Notes under the pieces: generated by a model
Database searches by the model: none
Seen by the model: the letters and a program-made list of their open reading frames with translations, nothing else
Told to the model about the DNA's origin: nothing
Part shown: positions 7,059-16,071 of the stretch, piece after piece
Position numbering within the stretch: the stretch's first letter is position 1
How the letters are laid out: each line of letters opens with the position of its first letter
Made by a program: the position numbers and the translations under genes
Source of the DNA: Qipengyuania aestuarii
Lineage (GTDB): Bacteria; Pseudomonadota; Alphaproteobacteria; Sphingomonadales; Sphingomonadaceae
Assembly: GCF_019711535.1 (NCBI RefSeq)
Contig: NZ_JAIGNP010000003.1
Location: 310,001-374,000 of the forward strand
Direction of reading: 5' to 3'
DNA length: 64,000 bases

Positions 7059-8792
7059 ATGACCGACGCCGTTTTGACGCCGACGCCAAATGATTGCGAT
7101 CTACCCCGCCGCCGGAGCGATTTTGCGACGTTCAACGAAGCTGTCGACTATGCCGCGCGCAGCGAAAAGGGGCTTAATTTTCACGATATGCGTGGCTCTC
7201 TGGAGCGCGTTTATCCGTTTTCGGAAATGCGCGATGATGCCCGCGCATTGGCCTACAAGCTGGTCGCCGCCGGGATCGGCAAGGACGACCGCGTAGCTCT
7301 GGTCGCGGAGACCAGCCCGGAATTTGCGGCCCTGTTCTGCGCCTGCATCTATGCCGGTGCCTGGCCCGTGCCGCTGCCGCTGCCGACCACCTTCGGCGGC
7401 AAGGACAGCTATATCGACCAGCTTTCCGTTCAGCTGGAAAGCAGCGATCCCAAGATCCTTCTCTATCCGCCGGACATCGCCGAAATGGCCAAGGCGGCGG
7501 CCGACAAGCAGGGATGTGATGGCGAAAGCTGGGATGTCTTCGCACACCGCGAAGGGCCCGAAGTCGAGCTGCCCGAGGCCAAGCCCCACGATATCAGCTA
7601 TCTGCAATATTCGAGCGGATCGACCCGCTTCCCCACCGGCGTCGCCGTGACGCACGAAGCGCTGCTCCACAATCTGCGCGGCCACGCCGAAGCCACAGAT
7701 ATCGGCGCCGGCGAGCGCGTGGTGAGCTGGCTGCCATGGTATCACGACATGGGCCTGGTGGGCTGCCTGCTGTCCCTCATCGCCAATCAGGTCAGCGGCG
7801 ATTACCTCAAGACCGAACATTTTGCGCGCAGGCCGCTCGCATGGCTCGATCTCATCAGCCGCAACAAAGGCAATTCGCTCAGCTATTCACCCACTTTCGG
7901 TTACGATATCTGCGCGCGCCGCATTTCCAGCCAGAGCAATGTCGCCGAACGCTTCGACCTGTCGCGCTGGCGCACGGCCGGCAACGGGGCCGACATGATC
8001 CGCCCCGACGTGATGCAGAATTTCGTCAACGCCTTTGCCGATGCCGGTTTCAAGGCGACGGCCTTTACGCCCAGCTACGGCCTGGCCGAGGCAACTCTGG
8101 CCGTTACCGTCATGCCGCCGGGCGAAGGCATCCGCGTCGAACTGGTCGAGGAAGAACGCCTGTCCGGTCGCCCGCGCGATCTCTCGCGTCCGGCCCGCTA
8201 TCGCGCCATCGTCAATTGCGGCAAGGCGCTACCCGGCATGGAAGTGGAAATCCGCGGCGAAAACGGGGATGCCCGCGGCGATCACCAGATCGGCAAGGTC
8301 TGGTGCCGCGGCAAGAGCGTGATGCATTCCTATTTCCGCAACGAGGAAGCGACCGAGGAATGCCTCGTGGATGGCTGGCTCGACACGGGCGATATGGGCT
8401 ATCTTGCGGATGGCTATCTGTTCATCGTCGGCCGCGCGAAGGACATGATCATCATCAACGGCAAGAACCACTGGCCGCAGGACATCGAATGGGCGGTCGA
8501 ACAGCTGCCCGGCTTCAATCATGGCGATATCGCTGCCTTTTCGATCGAAACCGAAAATGGCGAAGAAGCGCCCGCCGTGCTGGTGCATTGCCGCGTCTCC
8601 GAACCAGATGAGCGGATCAAGCTGCGCGACCAGATCGCCGACAAGGTTCGCGGCGTAACCGGAATGAGCTGCGTGGTCGAACTGGTGCCCCCGCGTACCC
8701 TGCCGCGAACCAGTTCGGGCAAGCTGAGCCGGGCGAAGGCAAAAAGGCTCTATCTCTCGGGTGAAATACAGCCCCTCGACCTGGCCGCGTAA
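7059..8792 (+). CDS. Fatty acyl-AMP ligase / acyl-CoA synthetase-like
   Basis: A 577-residue ANL-superfamily adenylating enzyme of the fatty acyl-AMP ligase type, which activates a fatty acid as acyl-AMP for transfer to a carrier protein or CoA. The nucleotide loop YSSGSTRFPTGVAV begins near residue 185, followed by SWLPWYHDMGLVG, typical of FAALs. Later come TPSYGLAEATLAV, GWLDTGDMGYL, and the C-terminal catalytic lysine loop SSGKLSRAKAKRL (Lys about 555). The ATG at 7059 follows a purine-rich AAGAGAAAAT leader. No acyl carrier or polyketide partner is adjacent, so the product lipid is unknown; sphingolipid or outer-membrane lipid synthesis is a guess. Confidence 0.9.
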   Translation: MTDAVLTPTPNDCDLPRRRSDFATFNEAVDYAARSEKGLNFHDMRGSLERVYPFSEMRDDARALAYKLVAAGIGKDDRVALVAETSPEFAALFCACIYAGAWPVPLPLPTTFGGKDSYIDQLSVQLESSDPKILLYPPDIAEMAKAAADKQGCDGESWDVFAHREGPEVELPEAKPHDISYLQYSSGSTRFPTGVAVTHEALLHNLRGHAEATDIGAGERVVSWLPWYHDMGLVGCLLSLIANQVSGDYLKTEHFARRPLAWLDLISRNKGNSLSYSPTFGYDICARRISSQSNVAERFDLSRWRTAGNGADMIRPDVMQNFVNAFADAGFKATAFTPSYGLAEATLAVTVMPPGEGIRVELVEEERLSGRPRDLSRPARYRAIVNCGKALPGMEVEIRGENGDARGDHQIGKVWCRGKSVMHSYFRNEEATEECLVDGWLDTGDMGYLADGYLFIVGRAKDMIIINGKNHWPQDIEWAVEQLPGFNHGDIAAFSIETENGEEAPAVLVHCRVSEPDERIKLRDQIADKVRGVTGMSCVVELVPPRTLPRTSSGKLSRAKAKRLYLSGEIQPLDLAA

Positions 8793-8869
8793 GGTTGGGG
8801 ACGCATTTCATAAGAAAAACTTCATATTGCCTGGGATTGCCGAGACGTGGGATATTTCGGGCGATCTGC

Positions 8870-8894
8870 GGAACAGCTCGCTGTCTTGGTTGTT
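8870..8894 (+). promoter_or_regulatory. Candidate EcfG (general stress sigma) promoter
   Basis: GGAAC (8870-8874), a 16-nt spacer, then TGTT (8891-8894). The alphaproteobacterial EcfG consensus is GGAAC-N16/17-CGTT. It lies 42 bp before the receiver gene start. The -10 has one mismatch, so this is a prediction only. Confidence 0.45.
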
Positions 8895-8936
8895 TTTTGG
8901 GCAGTCTCGGGTCGCGCCGTATGATTACGTGAAGTT

Positions 8937-9359
8937 ATGAATGAACATTTGGCTGGTAAGCGGGTCCTCATTGTCGATGACAGCCCCATGCTTGCGTTCG
9001 AGATGGTCGATCTGATTGAAGATATGGGCGGGGTACCGGTTGGCCCGGAGCATAGTCTATCTGCAGCCCTGCGAACTGCGCGCATCGAGGCCCTGGATGG
9101 GGCCTTGCTGGATATTGACCTTAATGGCGAACAAGTCTGGCCCTTGGCCAACCAACTGATGGATCACTCTGTACCGGTCGTATTTATATCGGCCGAATGC
9201 ACGGACCGGAATTTTTTTCCGGAGCGATTTCAAAGTCACTTGTGCATCGAGAAACCTGCGGTGAGCTGCGATATTCTCGATGGGCTATCGAAGGCGATGC
9301 AGAGCAAGGCAGCGCCGAAGGCCCGCCCGGTCAGTTCAGTGTCGAGAGATGAAACGTAA
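8937..9359 (+). CDS. Single-domain response regulator
   Basis: A 140-residue stand-alone receiver protein without output domain. Acidic pocket residues D14/D15 (LIVDDSPML), phosphoacceptor D59 (ALLDIDLNG), Ser85 in VVFISAE, and Lys106 in CIEKPAV are all in place. The sequence style (AFEMVDLIEDMGG, then GALLDIDLNGE) is that of receivers partnered with HWE/HisKA_2 kinases in Sphingomonadales. The 3' end overlaps the convergent HWE kinase gene by 29 bp, suggesting functional pairing. A candidate EcfG promoter precedes it, which would place it in the general stress response. Confidence 0.9.
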   Translation: MNEHLAGKRVLIVDDSPMLAFEMVDLIEDMGGVPVGPEHSLSAALRTARIEALDGALLDIDLNGEQVWPLANQLMDHSVPVVFISAECTDRNFFPERFQSHLCIEKPAVSCDILDGLSKAMQSKAAPKARPVSSVSRDET

Positions 9360-10356
9360 CTGACGGCCCCGTGCGGTGCCACTCGATCTTCGCTCGAGAT
9401 GATCCGGCCGAACCCAGCCTTTCGATGAGCTTGCTTCCCGATCCGGTCGACTGTGGGGCTTCGACGGGCATGCCGCAGTCTTCATGCCAGTGAATGCTCA
9501 AAAGCCCGTCGAGCAGCGTTGACGACAGAGTCACCTTGCCATCGCATCCGGGTGCCAAGGCCCCGTATTTGAGCGAATTGGTCTGCAATTCACCCAGGAT
9601 CAACGCCAACTGCTGGACAGCGTCGTCACCCAGACGCGCATCAGGGACAGGCAAAAGCTCGATCGCCTCGCCCGCGCCGCTCGCCTCCAACACTTGAACC
9701 ATGGCCTCGGCGGCAGAGATCGGCGCATCCCGGTGCACGGTCAGCAGGTCCTGCGCGCGCGCAAGCGCAAAGATCTTGCGTTCGAATTTTTCACTCATCT
9801 CCGCCGCCGTTTCTGAGTGGCGGGCAATCAATTTGGCAACCGATCCGATCACAGCCAGCTGGTTCTTCAGCCGGTGACGCATCTCGCGGGCCACCGATTC
9901 GGCGAAATCGACTTCGCGCTCAGCCTCCTCGCGGCGCATCTGATCATTTAACCTGCGGCTGACATAACCGCTGACATCACGTGAGGTCGCCAGCACATGG
10001 GTGATCGCGCCTTTGTCATCGTAAACGGGCGCCACGCTGACATCCCACCAGCTCGGCTTGCCGGACATAGTGGGGCAGAGCGCCTCGAAGCGGGATTGCT
10101 GCCCGCGCGCCGCCTTGTCGAGCGAGCCTTCGATGAGCTTGCGCGATTCCGCAGGCCACAGATCGCTCCACTTCTTGCCGGCAATCATGCCGAAGTCGGG
10201 AATTTCCATGGCCTTCTGGCCGTTGCGGTTCATGAATTCGAGCTCGCCCGCGGGGCTGAGAAGCTTGATGCAATCCTGGCTCTGATCGAGAATGGCAGTC
10301 AGGACCTGCTGCGTTTCGGCCCCGAATTGTTCCTTGAAGGTGCTGCCCACCACCAT
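9331..10356 (-). CDS. PAS domain HWE-family sensor histidine kinase
   Basis: A 341-residue soluble kinase. Residues 15-130 form a PAS domain (DCIKLLSPAGELEFMNRNG, WWDVSVAPVYDDKGAITHVLATSRDV). The dimerisation/phosphotransfer helix has the HWE signature EMRHRLKNQ with phosphoacceptor His161. The ATPase domain includes ILGELQTNSLKYGAL and the HWE-characteristic IHWHEDCG. There are no membrane segments, so it is cytosolic. It converges on and overlaps a single-domain receiver gene, its likely partner. Upstream, a perfect 12-bp palindrome ATAGAATTCTAT (10395-10406) sits about 40 bp before the start and may be an operator. Confidence 0.9.
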   Translation of the reverse strand: MVVGSTFKEQFGAETQQVLTAILDQSQDCIKLLSPAGELEFMNRNGQKAMEIPDFGMIAGKKWSDLWPAESRKLIEGSLDKAARGQQSRFEALCPTMSGKPSWWDVSVAPVYDDKGAITHVLATSRDVSGYVSRRLNDQMRREEAEREVDFAESVAREMRHRLKNQLAVIGSVAKLIARHSETAAEMSEKFERKIFALARAQDLLTVHRDAPISAAEAMVQVLEASGAGEAIELLPVPDARLGDDAVQQLALILGELQTNSLKYGALAPGCDGKVTLSSTLLDGLLSIHWHEDCGMPVEAPQSTGSGSKLIERLGSAGSSRAKIEWHRTGPSVTFHLSTLN

Positions 10357-10506
10357 GCTCCCCGCGTAGTCCGCTGTCCTGCGCGGCCTATATCATAGAA
10401 TTCTATTTTGTCTGAGTCTTTTGAACGCTAGGCTCGCCCCGCTTGAACATCCTGTCTTACATACCTAATACAGGATCGGAACAGTTTACGGAGGTCTTCG
10501 CCAGTC

Positions 10507-11751
10507 ATGAGTGACGCCAAAACGCAGGCAGAACAGGCCAAGGCGCCTGCCGCCCCTACCACCACGGCCGCTCCGCCGGAATTCGACCTCACGCCGCCGG
10601 ACCCGGTTCCAGTGGTTTCGGCCGAAAAGGCCGCCGGTCTCGTGCCGGTTTCGGAAGATGTGAAGAGCAAGCTGGAAACCAAGGTCGACGGCTTCGTCAA
10701 CGATCTGATCTCGCAGGATGCCAATTCGCCCGAATTCGGCAAGAAGGTCGATCAGCTGACCAATATGGGGCGCAAGGAAATCATGGCGGCCTCCGGCATG
10801 TCCAACCGCTTCCTCGACCGTCCGGTCCGCGCGATGGACAAGGACGAAGGCGTCGGCGCGAACCTCGCCGAACTGCGCCGCGTGGTGGAAGATCTCGATC
10901 CGGGCAAGCGGGGCAAGCTTTCGGGCACGCGCAAGATCCTCGGCATCATTCCCTTCGGCAACAAGCTGACCAATTATTTCCGCAGCTACCAGAGTGCGCA
11001 GACGCATATCCAGTCGATCCTCAACAACCTTGCCAGCGGCAAGGACGAACTGATCATGGACAATGCCGCGATCGACGTGGAACGGCAGAAGCTGTGGGAA
11101 GCGATGGGCAATCTGGAGCAGATGATCCACATCTCCAAGACGCTCGACACCAAGCTCGAAGACAAGGCCGCCGAACTCGACGCGACCGATCCTGCCAAGG
11201 CCAAGGCGGTGCGCGAAACGGCGCTGTTCTATGTCCGCCAGCGTACACAGGACCTGCTCACCCAGATGGCGGTCAGCGTGCAGGGCTATCTCGCGCTCGA
11301 CCTGGTCAAGAAGAACAATGTCGAACTGGTCAAGGGTGTCGACCGGGCCAGCACCACCACGGTCGGCGCGCTGCGCACGGCGGTCACCGTGGCCGAAGCC
11401 ATGACCAACCAGCGGCTCGTGCTCGGGCAGATCACGGCGCTCAACGAAACGACTGCGGGCATCATCGACAGCACCGGCACGATGCTGCGCGAACAGACCG
11501 GCAAGATCCACGAACAGGCCGCCGCAAGCACCATTCCGCTCGAAACGCTGCAGCGCGCGTTCCAGAACATCTACGACACGATGGACGAAGTAGACCAGTT
11601 CAAGGTGCGCGCTCTCGACAGCATGAAGCAGACGGTCAATACCCTCTCGAGCGAAGTAGAAAAATCAAAGGGTTACATCGCCCGCGCCGAAGGCCAGGCC
11701 CAGGCCCAGCAACAAGTAGCCGACAGCGGCCTCCTCAGCATCGAGCGCTGA
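10507..11751 (+). CDS. telA: TelA-family protein (toxic anion resistance)
   Basis: A 414-residue TelA/YaaN-type protein, a largely helical family originally linked to tellurite resistance and later to envelope stress. After a Pro/Ala-rich 40-residue N-terminus come the family blocks LPGT-like RKILGIIPFGNKLTNYFRSY, LDTKLEDKAAEL, FYVRQRTQDLLTQMAVSVQGYLALDL, and KGVDRASTTTVGALRTAV. The C-terminal third is likely coiled coil. It starts a run of three tightly spaced genes with the xpaC-like membrane protein 1 bp after its stop; TelA and XpaC genes also travel together in Bacillus. Substrate is unknown, and tellurite resistance here is not shown. Confidence 0.92.
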   Translation: MSDAKTQAEQAKAPAAPTTTAAPPEFDLTPPDPVPVVSAEKAAGLVPVSEDVKSKLETKVDGFVNDLISQDANSPEFGKKVDQLTNMGRKEIMAASGMSNRFLDRPVRAMDKDEGVGANLAELRRVVEDLDPGKRGKLSGTRKILGIIPFGNKLTNYFRSYQSAQTHIQSILNNLASGKDELIMDNAAIDVERQKLWEAMGNLEQMIHISKTLDTKLEDKAAELDATDPAKAKAVRETALFYVRQRTQDLLTQMAVSVQGYLALDLVKKNNVELVKGVDRASTTTVGALRTAVTVAEAMTNQRLVLGQITALNETTAGIIDSTGTMLREQTGKIHEQAAASTIPLETLQRAFQNIYDTMDEVDQFKVRALDSMKQTVNTLSSEVEKSKGYIARAEGQAQAQQQVADSGLLSIER

Positions 11752-11752
11752 T

Positions 11753-12508
11753 ATGGGTGACCTTAGCAAAGATAGCGACCGGATCCTCCATGAGGCCCGG
11801 TCGCTGCGCGACGACAATCGCACCGGCGGACGGCACCGGCGCGCCACCTCGATCGGCGCTGGCTCGGCCGAACTGAAAGCGAAGCATTACGCCAGGAAGC
11901 TGGTCCAGATCGCCATCGGGATCGTCGGCATCATGATTGCTGCTGGCGTTGTCGGCGCGATCATCGGCGGCATCGGCTTCTGGGGGGTCATGCTTTCCGT
12001 CCTCGCTATTCTGGTCGTCACCGGTGTCGTGTCGACGCAAAAGGTCAAGGTCCCCAAGCGGGCAGACATCAACAAGGGCAATGTCCAGCAGATGGTCGGC
12101 CGTACTGAATTGTGGCTCGAGAACCAGCGCCCCGCCCTGCCTCCGCCAGCGGCGAGGATCGTCAGCGATATGGGCGTGCAGCTCGACGCCCTCGGATTGC
12201 AATTGGAAGGCGTGGACCAGAATCACCCCAAGGCACGCGAAGTGCGCAGCCTGGTCGGAGAGCAGCTTCCCGAAATGATCGAGAGCTACCGCCGGGTACC
12301 TGCGCACCTGCGTAGCGAAGAGCGCGCCGGATCCACGCCCGACCGGCAACTGACCGAAAGCCTCGGCAAGATCAGCGGCGAGATCGACTCCATCACCCGT
12401 CAGCTGGCGGAAGGCTCGCTCGACGACCTCGCGATCAAACACCGCTATCTCGATTACAAATTCGGCGAAGGCGCCGAAACCAGCCCCCAATTGGAGCATA
12501 AGGACTGA
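11753..12508 (+). CDS. XpaC-like membrane protein, TelA partner
   Basis: A 251-residue protein. The basic N-terminal region (about 1-48) is followed by two adjacent hydrophobic segments, about 50-70 (IAIGIVGIMIAAGVVGAIIG) and 72-92, forming a hairpin in the membrane. The rest is a soluble helical domain with LEGVDQNHPKAREVRSLV and repeated heptad-like leucines. Position directly after telA and the overall build match the XpaC/'5-bromo-4-chloroindolyl phosphate hydrolysis' family that partners TelA, but the sequence match is loose. The stop overlaps the next start (TGATG). Confidence 0.7.
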   Translation: MGDLSKDSDRILHEARSLRDDNRTGGRHRRATSIGAGSAELKAKHYARKLVQIAIGIVGIMIAAGVVGAIIGGIGFWGVMLSVLAILVVTGVVSTQKVKVPKRADINKGNVQQMVGRTELWLENQRPALPPPAARIVSDMGVQLDALGLQLEGVDQNHPKAREVRSLVGEQLPEMIESYRRVPAHLRSEERAGSTPDRQLTESLGKISGEIDSITRQLAEGSLDDLAIKHRYLDYKFGEGAETSPQLEHKD

Positions 12509-12810
12509 TGCGCGTTCCCCTGCAGCACAATCTTGGTAAGGAGGAGGTGCGCCGCCGGCTTCATGCTCGTAGTCATGAAATTGGCGACGCCATTCCCGGC
12601 GGCGTTGCGGATGTCAGCGTAGCCTGGCCCCATGAAGACTGCATGGCGCTCGACATCAAGACAATGGGGAATGTCGTGAAATCGCGGGTTCTCATCGAAG
12701 ACACCCAAGTCATCTTCGAAGTCGATCTTCCGCCAGCGCTTTCCTTTGTCGAGCCGCTGATCGCCGGAGCGATCCGCAAGAAGGGCCAGAAGCTGCTTGA
12801 GCCCCAATAG
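12508..12810 (+). CDS. Polyhydroxyalkanoic acid system family protein
   Basis: A 100-residue protein matching the PHA_gran_rgn family (TIGR02610-type): RVPLQHNLGKEEVRRRLHAR at the N-terminus, then GGVADVSVAWPHEDCMALDIKTMG and the C-terminal PALSFVEPLIAGAIRKKGQKLL. Members are encoded near PHA granule genes in some proteobacteria; function is not settled. Here it is instead the last gene of the telA-xpaC-like operon, with its ATG overlapping the preceding stop, and no PHA synthase is in the window. Confidence 0.85.
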   Translation: MRVPLQHNLGKEEVRRRLHARSHEIGDAIPGGVADVSVAWPHEDCMALDIKTMGNVVKSRVLIEDTQVIFEVDLPPALSFVEPLIAGAIRKKGQKLLEPQ

Positions 12811-12949
12811 GCAGGCATGCGGGGCCGACCGCGCGAGGTGAGCCAACCCTTTAAGCAGCAGGAACAAATTTGTTTGCCAACCGCTTTTACGCGGGGCAGC
12901 GGATTGGTATTGTCCGCTTACGCGTCCATCACCTTCTGCGAAGCTTGCG

Positions 12950-13516
12950 ATGGGGATGGTCTGGATATGGGATCGCAGGTTGAGAAATGCATTACGGGAA
13001 GCGACGAGCGAAACTCACGCTCGTCTCGATGAAGCAGTTGGCCACTTGCCACTGTCGTCAGCGGACAAGTATGCCTTTTTCCTGACTGCCCAGTATCGGG
13101 CGCGCCTAGCTGTCGATGAAGCGTTCGAGAATCAGGCGCCCCATGGCATGGTCGCTCCGCCTTCACAGACTAGGCTGCTGGAACTCGACCTCAAGGATCT
13201 CGGCTCCTCGCCCACCCAGCAATGTGGCAAGCTGAGCTTTGATACAGAGTTTGAAGCGCTGGGTGCGGCTTGGGTGATCGCGGGATCCTCACTCGGCAAC
13301 CGCGCTATCCTGCATCAGAGGCGCAAGAGGGAATTAGCGGGACCGCAACGTTTCCTTGAAGACGACCGCCTTACATCTTATTTTTCTGATCTCCGCACTG
13401 TTCTCACCGAAATTCACGCGGCTACCCATGTGGACGAGGCCGTGCTGGGGGCTACGAAGACATTCGAGGTGTTCGAGCGCGCCTTTGCAATTAAGCGATC
13501 GGGAGTCGCTGAATGA
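12950..13516 (+). CDS. bphO: Biliverdin-producing heme oxygenase
   Basis: A 188-residue heme oxygenase of the bacterial BphO/HemO type that opens heme to biliverdin, iron and CO. The proximal heme-ligand region is LREATSETHARLDEAVG (His about 23), and the distal-helix glycine motif appears as LGAAWVIAGSSLGNRAI. The gene overlaps the bacteriophytochrome start by 4 bp (ATGA), so it supplies the chromophore for the next gene. Upstream, GGAAC at 12861 followed after 16 nt by CGCT is a weak EcfG-like promoter candidate. Confidence 0.93.
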   Translation: MGMVWIWDRRLRNALREATSETHARLDEAVGHLPLSSADKYAFFLTAQYRARLAVDEAFENQAPHGMVAPPSQTRLLELDLKDLGSSPTQQCGKLSFDTEFEALGAAWVIAGSSLGNRAILHQRRKRELAGPQRFLEDDRLTSYFSDLRTVLTEIHAATHVDEAVLGATKTFEVFERAFAIKRSGVAE

Positions 13517-16065
13517 ATACCGAAAACATGCATGTCGACCTTTCCAGCTGTGACCGTGAGCCAATTCATGAGCTTGGGCTGATCCAAGGATTCGGCGCGC
13601 TGATCGCTATCAATTTGGACTGGTTCGTGGGACAGCGATCCGCGAATCTCGAGCAAATGCTTGGGCTCCATGAACCGGTCGAGATCGGCGCTCGCCTTTC
13701 GTCCTATCTATCCAAGACGGCTTTTGAGCGCCTTCGCAGCGCGGTGGCGGGCCTTGTCGATCCTGACCAAGTCGGGCGCCTTTTCGGTCTTGATCTGATC
13801 GGCGATGGCAGGCTTTTCGACTGTGCCGTACATTCCACCGGGGCGTACATAATCATCGAAATCGAGCCGCATGCCGAGGGAGATGTCAATCGGCAGATCG
13901 GTCTGCTTCGTCCCATCATGGCTCGTCTGGAGAAATTCAGCGACGCCAACAAGCTGCTCGCAGAGGCGGCTCGTCAACTTCGCATGTCACTCGATATTGA
14001 TCGGGTCATGATCTATCAGTTTCACAAGGATCTGTCGGGCGAAGTGGTAGCCGAGGCCAAGCGGGATGACCTTGGCGGTTTCCATGGCCTTCGTTATCCC
14101 AAAAGCGACATTCCCGCACAGGCGCGCGAGCTCTATAAACGCAATCGCTTTCGCATCATCAGCGATGTCAACGAAAAGCCTGTCCCGATCGAGCCCGGTT
14201 ATACCGCCGAAGGCGATCCCATAGATCTGTCCTTGAGTACGTTACGCGCGGTATCGCCGATCCACATCGAATATCTGCAGAACATGGGCGTGGAAGCTTC
14301 GCTGTCGATATCCATCATTATCGAGGGCAAACTTTGGGGGCTGTTTGCCTGCCATCACTATTCCCCCAAGGTTTTGCCCTATTCGCAGCGTACATCGGCC
14401 GAACTCTTCTCCGAGCTCTTCTCGATGATGCTCGAGCGGACTCTCTTCCGCAAACGAGACGAACAACGCGACGCAAGTCGGCGGGTGCACGATCGGCTTA
14501 TGCGCGACATCGCCGCCGGAACGCCTCTGGCGGAGAGCCTGCCTTTGCTGACCCCCGTAATTCAGCAGATCATTCCGCATGATGGCGCCAGCGTTTTCGT
14601 CGAGGATGTCTACGATTCCAGCGGCGCAGCTCCTAACGAAGAAGAGTTCCGCGCGATAATTTCAGGACTGAACAGCGCGGCAACCAGCCGGGTCTTGGCC
14701 ATCGATTCGTTGACTGAAAGATTGCCGAAGGCTGAGAGGTTTGCAGACCGCGCTGTTGGTGCGCTTGTCATCCCGGTCTCTCGCACGCCACGTGATTATC
14801 TTGTGCTCTGGCGCCGGGGACTGGTCCAGACCGTCACTTGGGCGGGAAAGCCGGAAAAGACGGTAGAATATGGCCCTAATGGACCTCGCCTGACACCGCG
14901 GAAAAGTTTCGAGGCCTGGCAGGAGTCGGTAGAAGGCCGGAGCGCTCCATGGACCGATGGAGAACTGCAGGTCGCAGAAGGTTTGCGGGTGACCCTGCTG
15001 GAGATTATTCTCCGGCTGACCGATGATGCCGTCAAGGAACGGGCCAAGGCTCAATCTCAGCAGGAACTGCTGATTGCCGAGCTCAATCACCGAGTGCGGA
15101 ACATCCTGAACCTTATTCGTGGGCTCATCAACCAGTCCAAGCACGAAGCTGGCAGCATCGAAGAATTTTCGGATATCGTCGGCGGGCGAATTTCATCTCT
15201 CGCCGCCGCTCACGATAACATTACCAAGGGTAATTGGTCTGCCGCTCCGCTCAGCGAACTGATCGAAACGGAAGCCCATGCCTATCTGAGCAAGCAGAAG
15301 GACCGGTTGCAGGTAACCGGGCCAGAAGCCATGGTGGCTCCGGAGGCTTACACCGTCCTTGCGCTCGTCATCCACGAGATGATTACGAATTCCGCCAAGT
15401 ATGGTTCGTTATCCGATAGTTCGGGTCGTCTCGACATAACGATAACCCGCAATTCGGACGATTCGCTGCAGATTGACTGGAAGGAATCGGGCGGGCCACC
15501 GGTAAAGCCACCGACCCGGCGCGGCTTCGGATCGACCATCACCGAACGATCCATACCCTTCGAATTGAATGGCGAGGCTAATGTCGATTATCGGCTTTCG
15601 GGCTTGGAAGCCTCGTTTTGCGTCCCCTCACGCTGTGTCGAATGGAATGGCGCATTCATCGGCGAACCGGACGGAGCCAAGAACATGCAGACGGATGATA
15701 ATGTGCCGCAGGATACACCTGAAAGCGTCCTTCTGGTCGAAGATAGCATGATCATCGCTCTCGACACCGAAGACTGCCTTCGCGAACTCGGGGTGGAGAA
15801 TGTCCATGTCCAAAGCACAGTTGCAGGTGCCCTGTCGTTTCTGGAAAAAACGTCGCCGGGATTGGCGATCCTGGACTATAATCTCGGAAATGAGAGCAGC
15901 GAACGCGTAGCTGAAAAGCTGGCTGAATTGGGCGTAACCTTCTGGCTTGCGACTGGTTACGGAGAGATGGAGGACCGTCTGGGAGAACTCGGCGCCTCGG
16001 GCTTGCTCACAAAACCTTATGGCAAGGCAGAGCTGGCGACCATACTGACTAAATCCAAATCCTGA
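13513..16065 (+). CDS. bphP: Bacteriophytochrome with HWE kinase and C-terminal receiver
   Basis: An 850-residue red/far-red photoreceptor. The N-terminal Cys13 in SSCDREPIHELG is the expected biliverdin attachment site. The PAS-GAF-PHY module shows KSDIPAQARELY, LRAVSPIHIEYLQNMGV, the FACHHYSPK histidines and the PHY tongue motif PRKSF. The kinase is HWE/HisKA_2 type, with ELNHRVRNILNLI (phosphoacceptor His526) and VIHEMITNSAKYGSL. A receiver occupies the last about 120 residues with phosphoacceptor D788 (LAILDYNLG) and a KPYG lysine. It is thus a hybrid kinase, translationally coupled to bphO. Its output is unknown; the stand-alone receiver about 4 kb upstream is one possible downstream partner. 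Confidence 0.96.
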   Translation: MNTENMHVDLSSCDREPIHELGLIQGFGALIAINLDWFVGQRSANLEQMLGLHEPVEIGARLSSYLSKTAFERLRSAVAGLVDPDQVGRLFGLDLIGDGRLFDCAVHSTGAYIIIEIEPHAEGDVNRQIGLLRPIMARLEKFSDANKLLAEAARQLRMSLDIDRVMIYQFHKDLSGEVVAEAKRDDLGGFHGLRYPKSDIPAQARELYKRNRFRIISDVNEKPVPIEPGYTAEGDPIDLSLSTLRAVSPIHIEYLQNMGVEASLSISIIIEGKLWGLFACHHYSPKVLPYSQRTSAELFSELFSMMLERTLFRKRDEQRDASRRVHDRLMRDIAAGTPLAESLPLLTPVIQQIIPHDGASVFVEDVYDSSGAAPNEEEFRAIISGLNSAATSRVLAIDSLTERLPKAERFADRAVGALVIPVSRTPRDYLVLWRRGLVQTVTWAGKPEKTVEYGPNGPRLTPRKSFEAWQESVEGRSAPWTDGELQVAEGLRVTLLEIILRLTDDAVKERAKAQSQQELLIAELNHRVRNILNLIRGLINQSKHEAGSIEEFSDIVGGRISSLAAAHDNITKGNWSAAPLSELIETEAHAYLSKQKDRLQVTGPEAMVAPEAYTVLALVIHEMITNSAKYGSLSDSSGRLDITITRNSDDSLQIDWKESGGPPVKPPTRRGFGSTITERSIPFELNGEANVDYRLSGLEASFCVPSRCVEWNGAFIGEPDGAKNMQTDDNVPQDTPESVLLVEDSMIIALDTEDCLRELGVENVHVQSTVAGALSFLEKTSPGLAILDYNLGNESSERVAEKLAELGVTFWLATGYGEMEDRLGELGASGLLTKPYGKAELATILTKSKS

Positions 16066-16071
16066 TGAAAT

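Noticed and set aside
12861..12885. GGAAC-N16-CGCT as an EcfG promoter for bphO
   Set aside because: The -10 differs from CGTT at an important position, so it is mentioned only as weak within the bphO entry.
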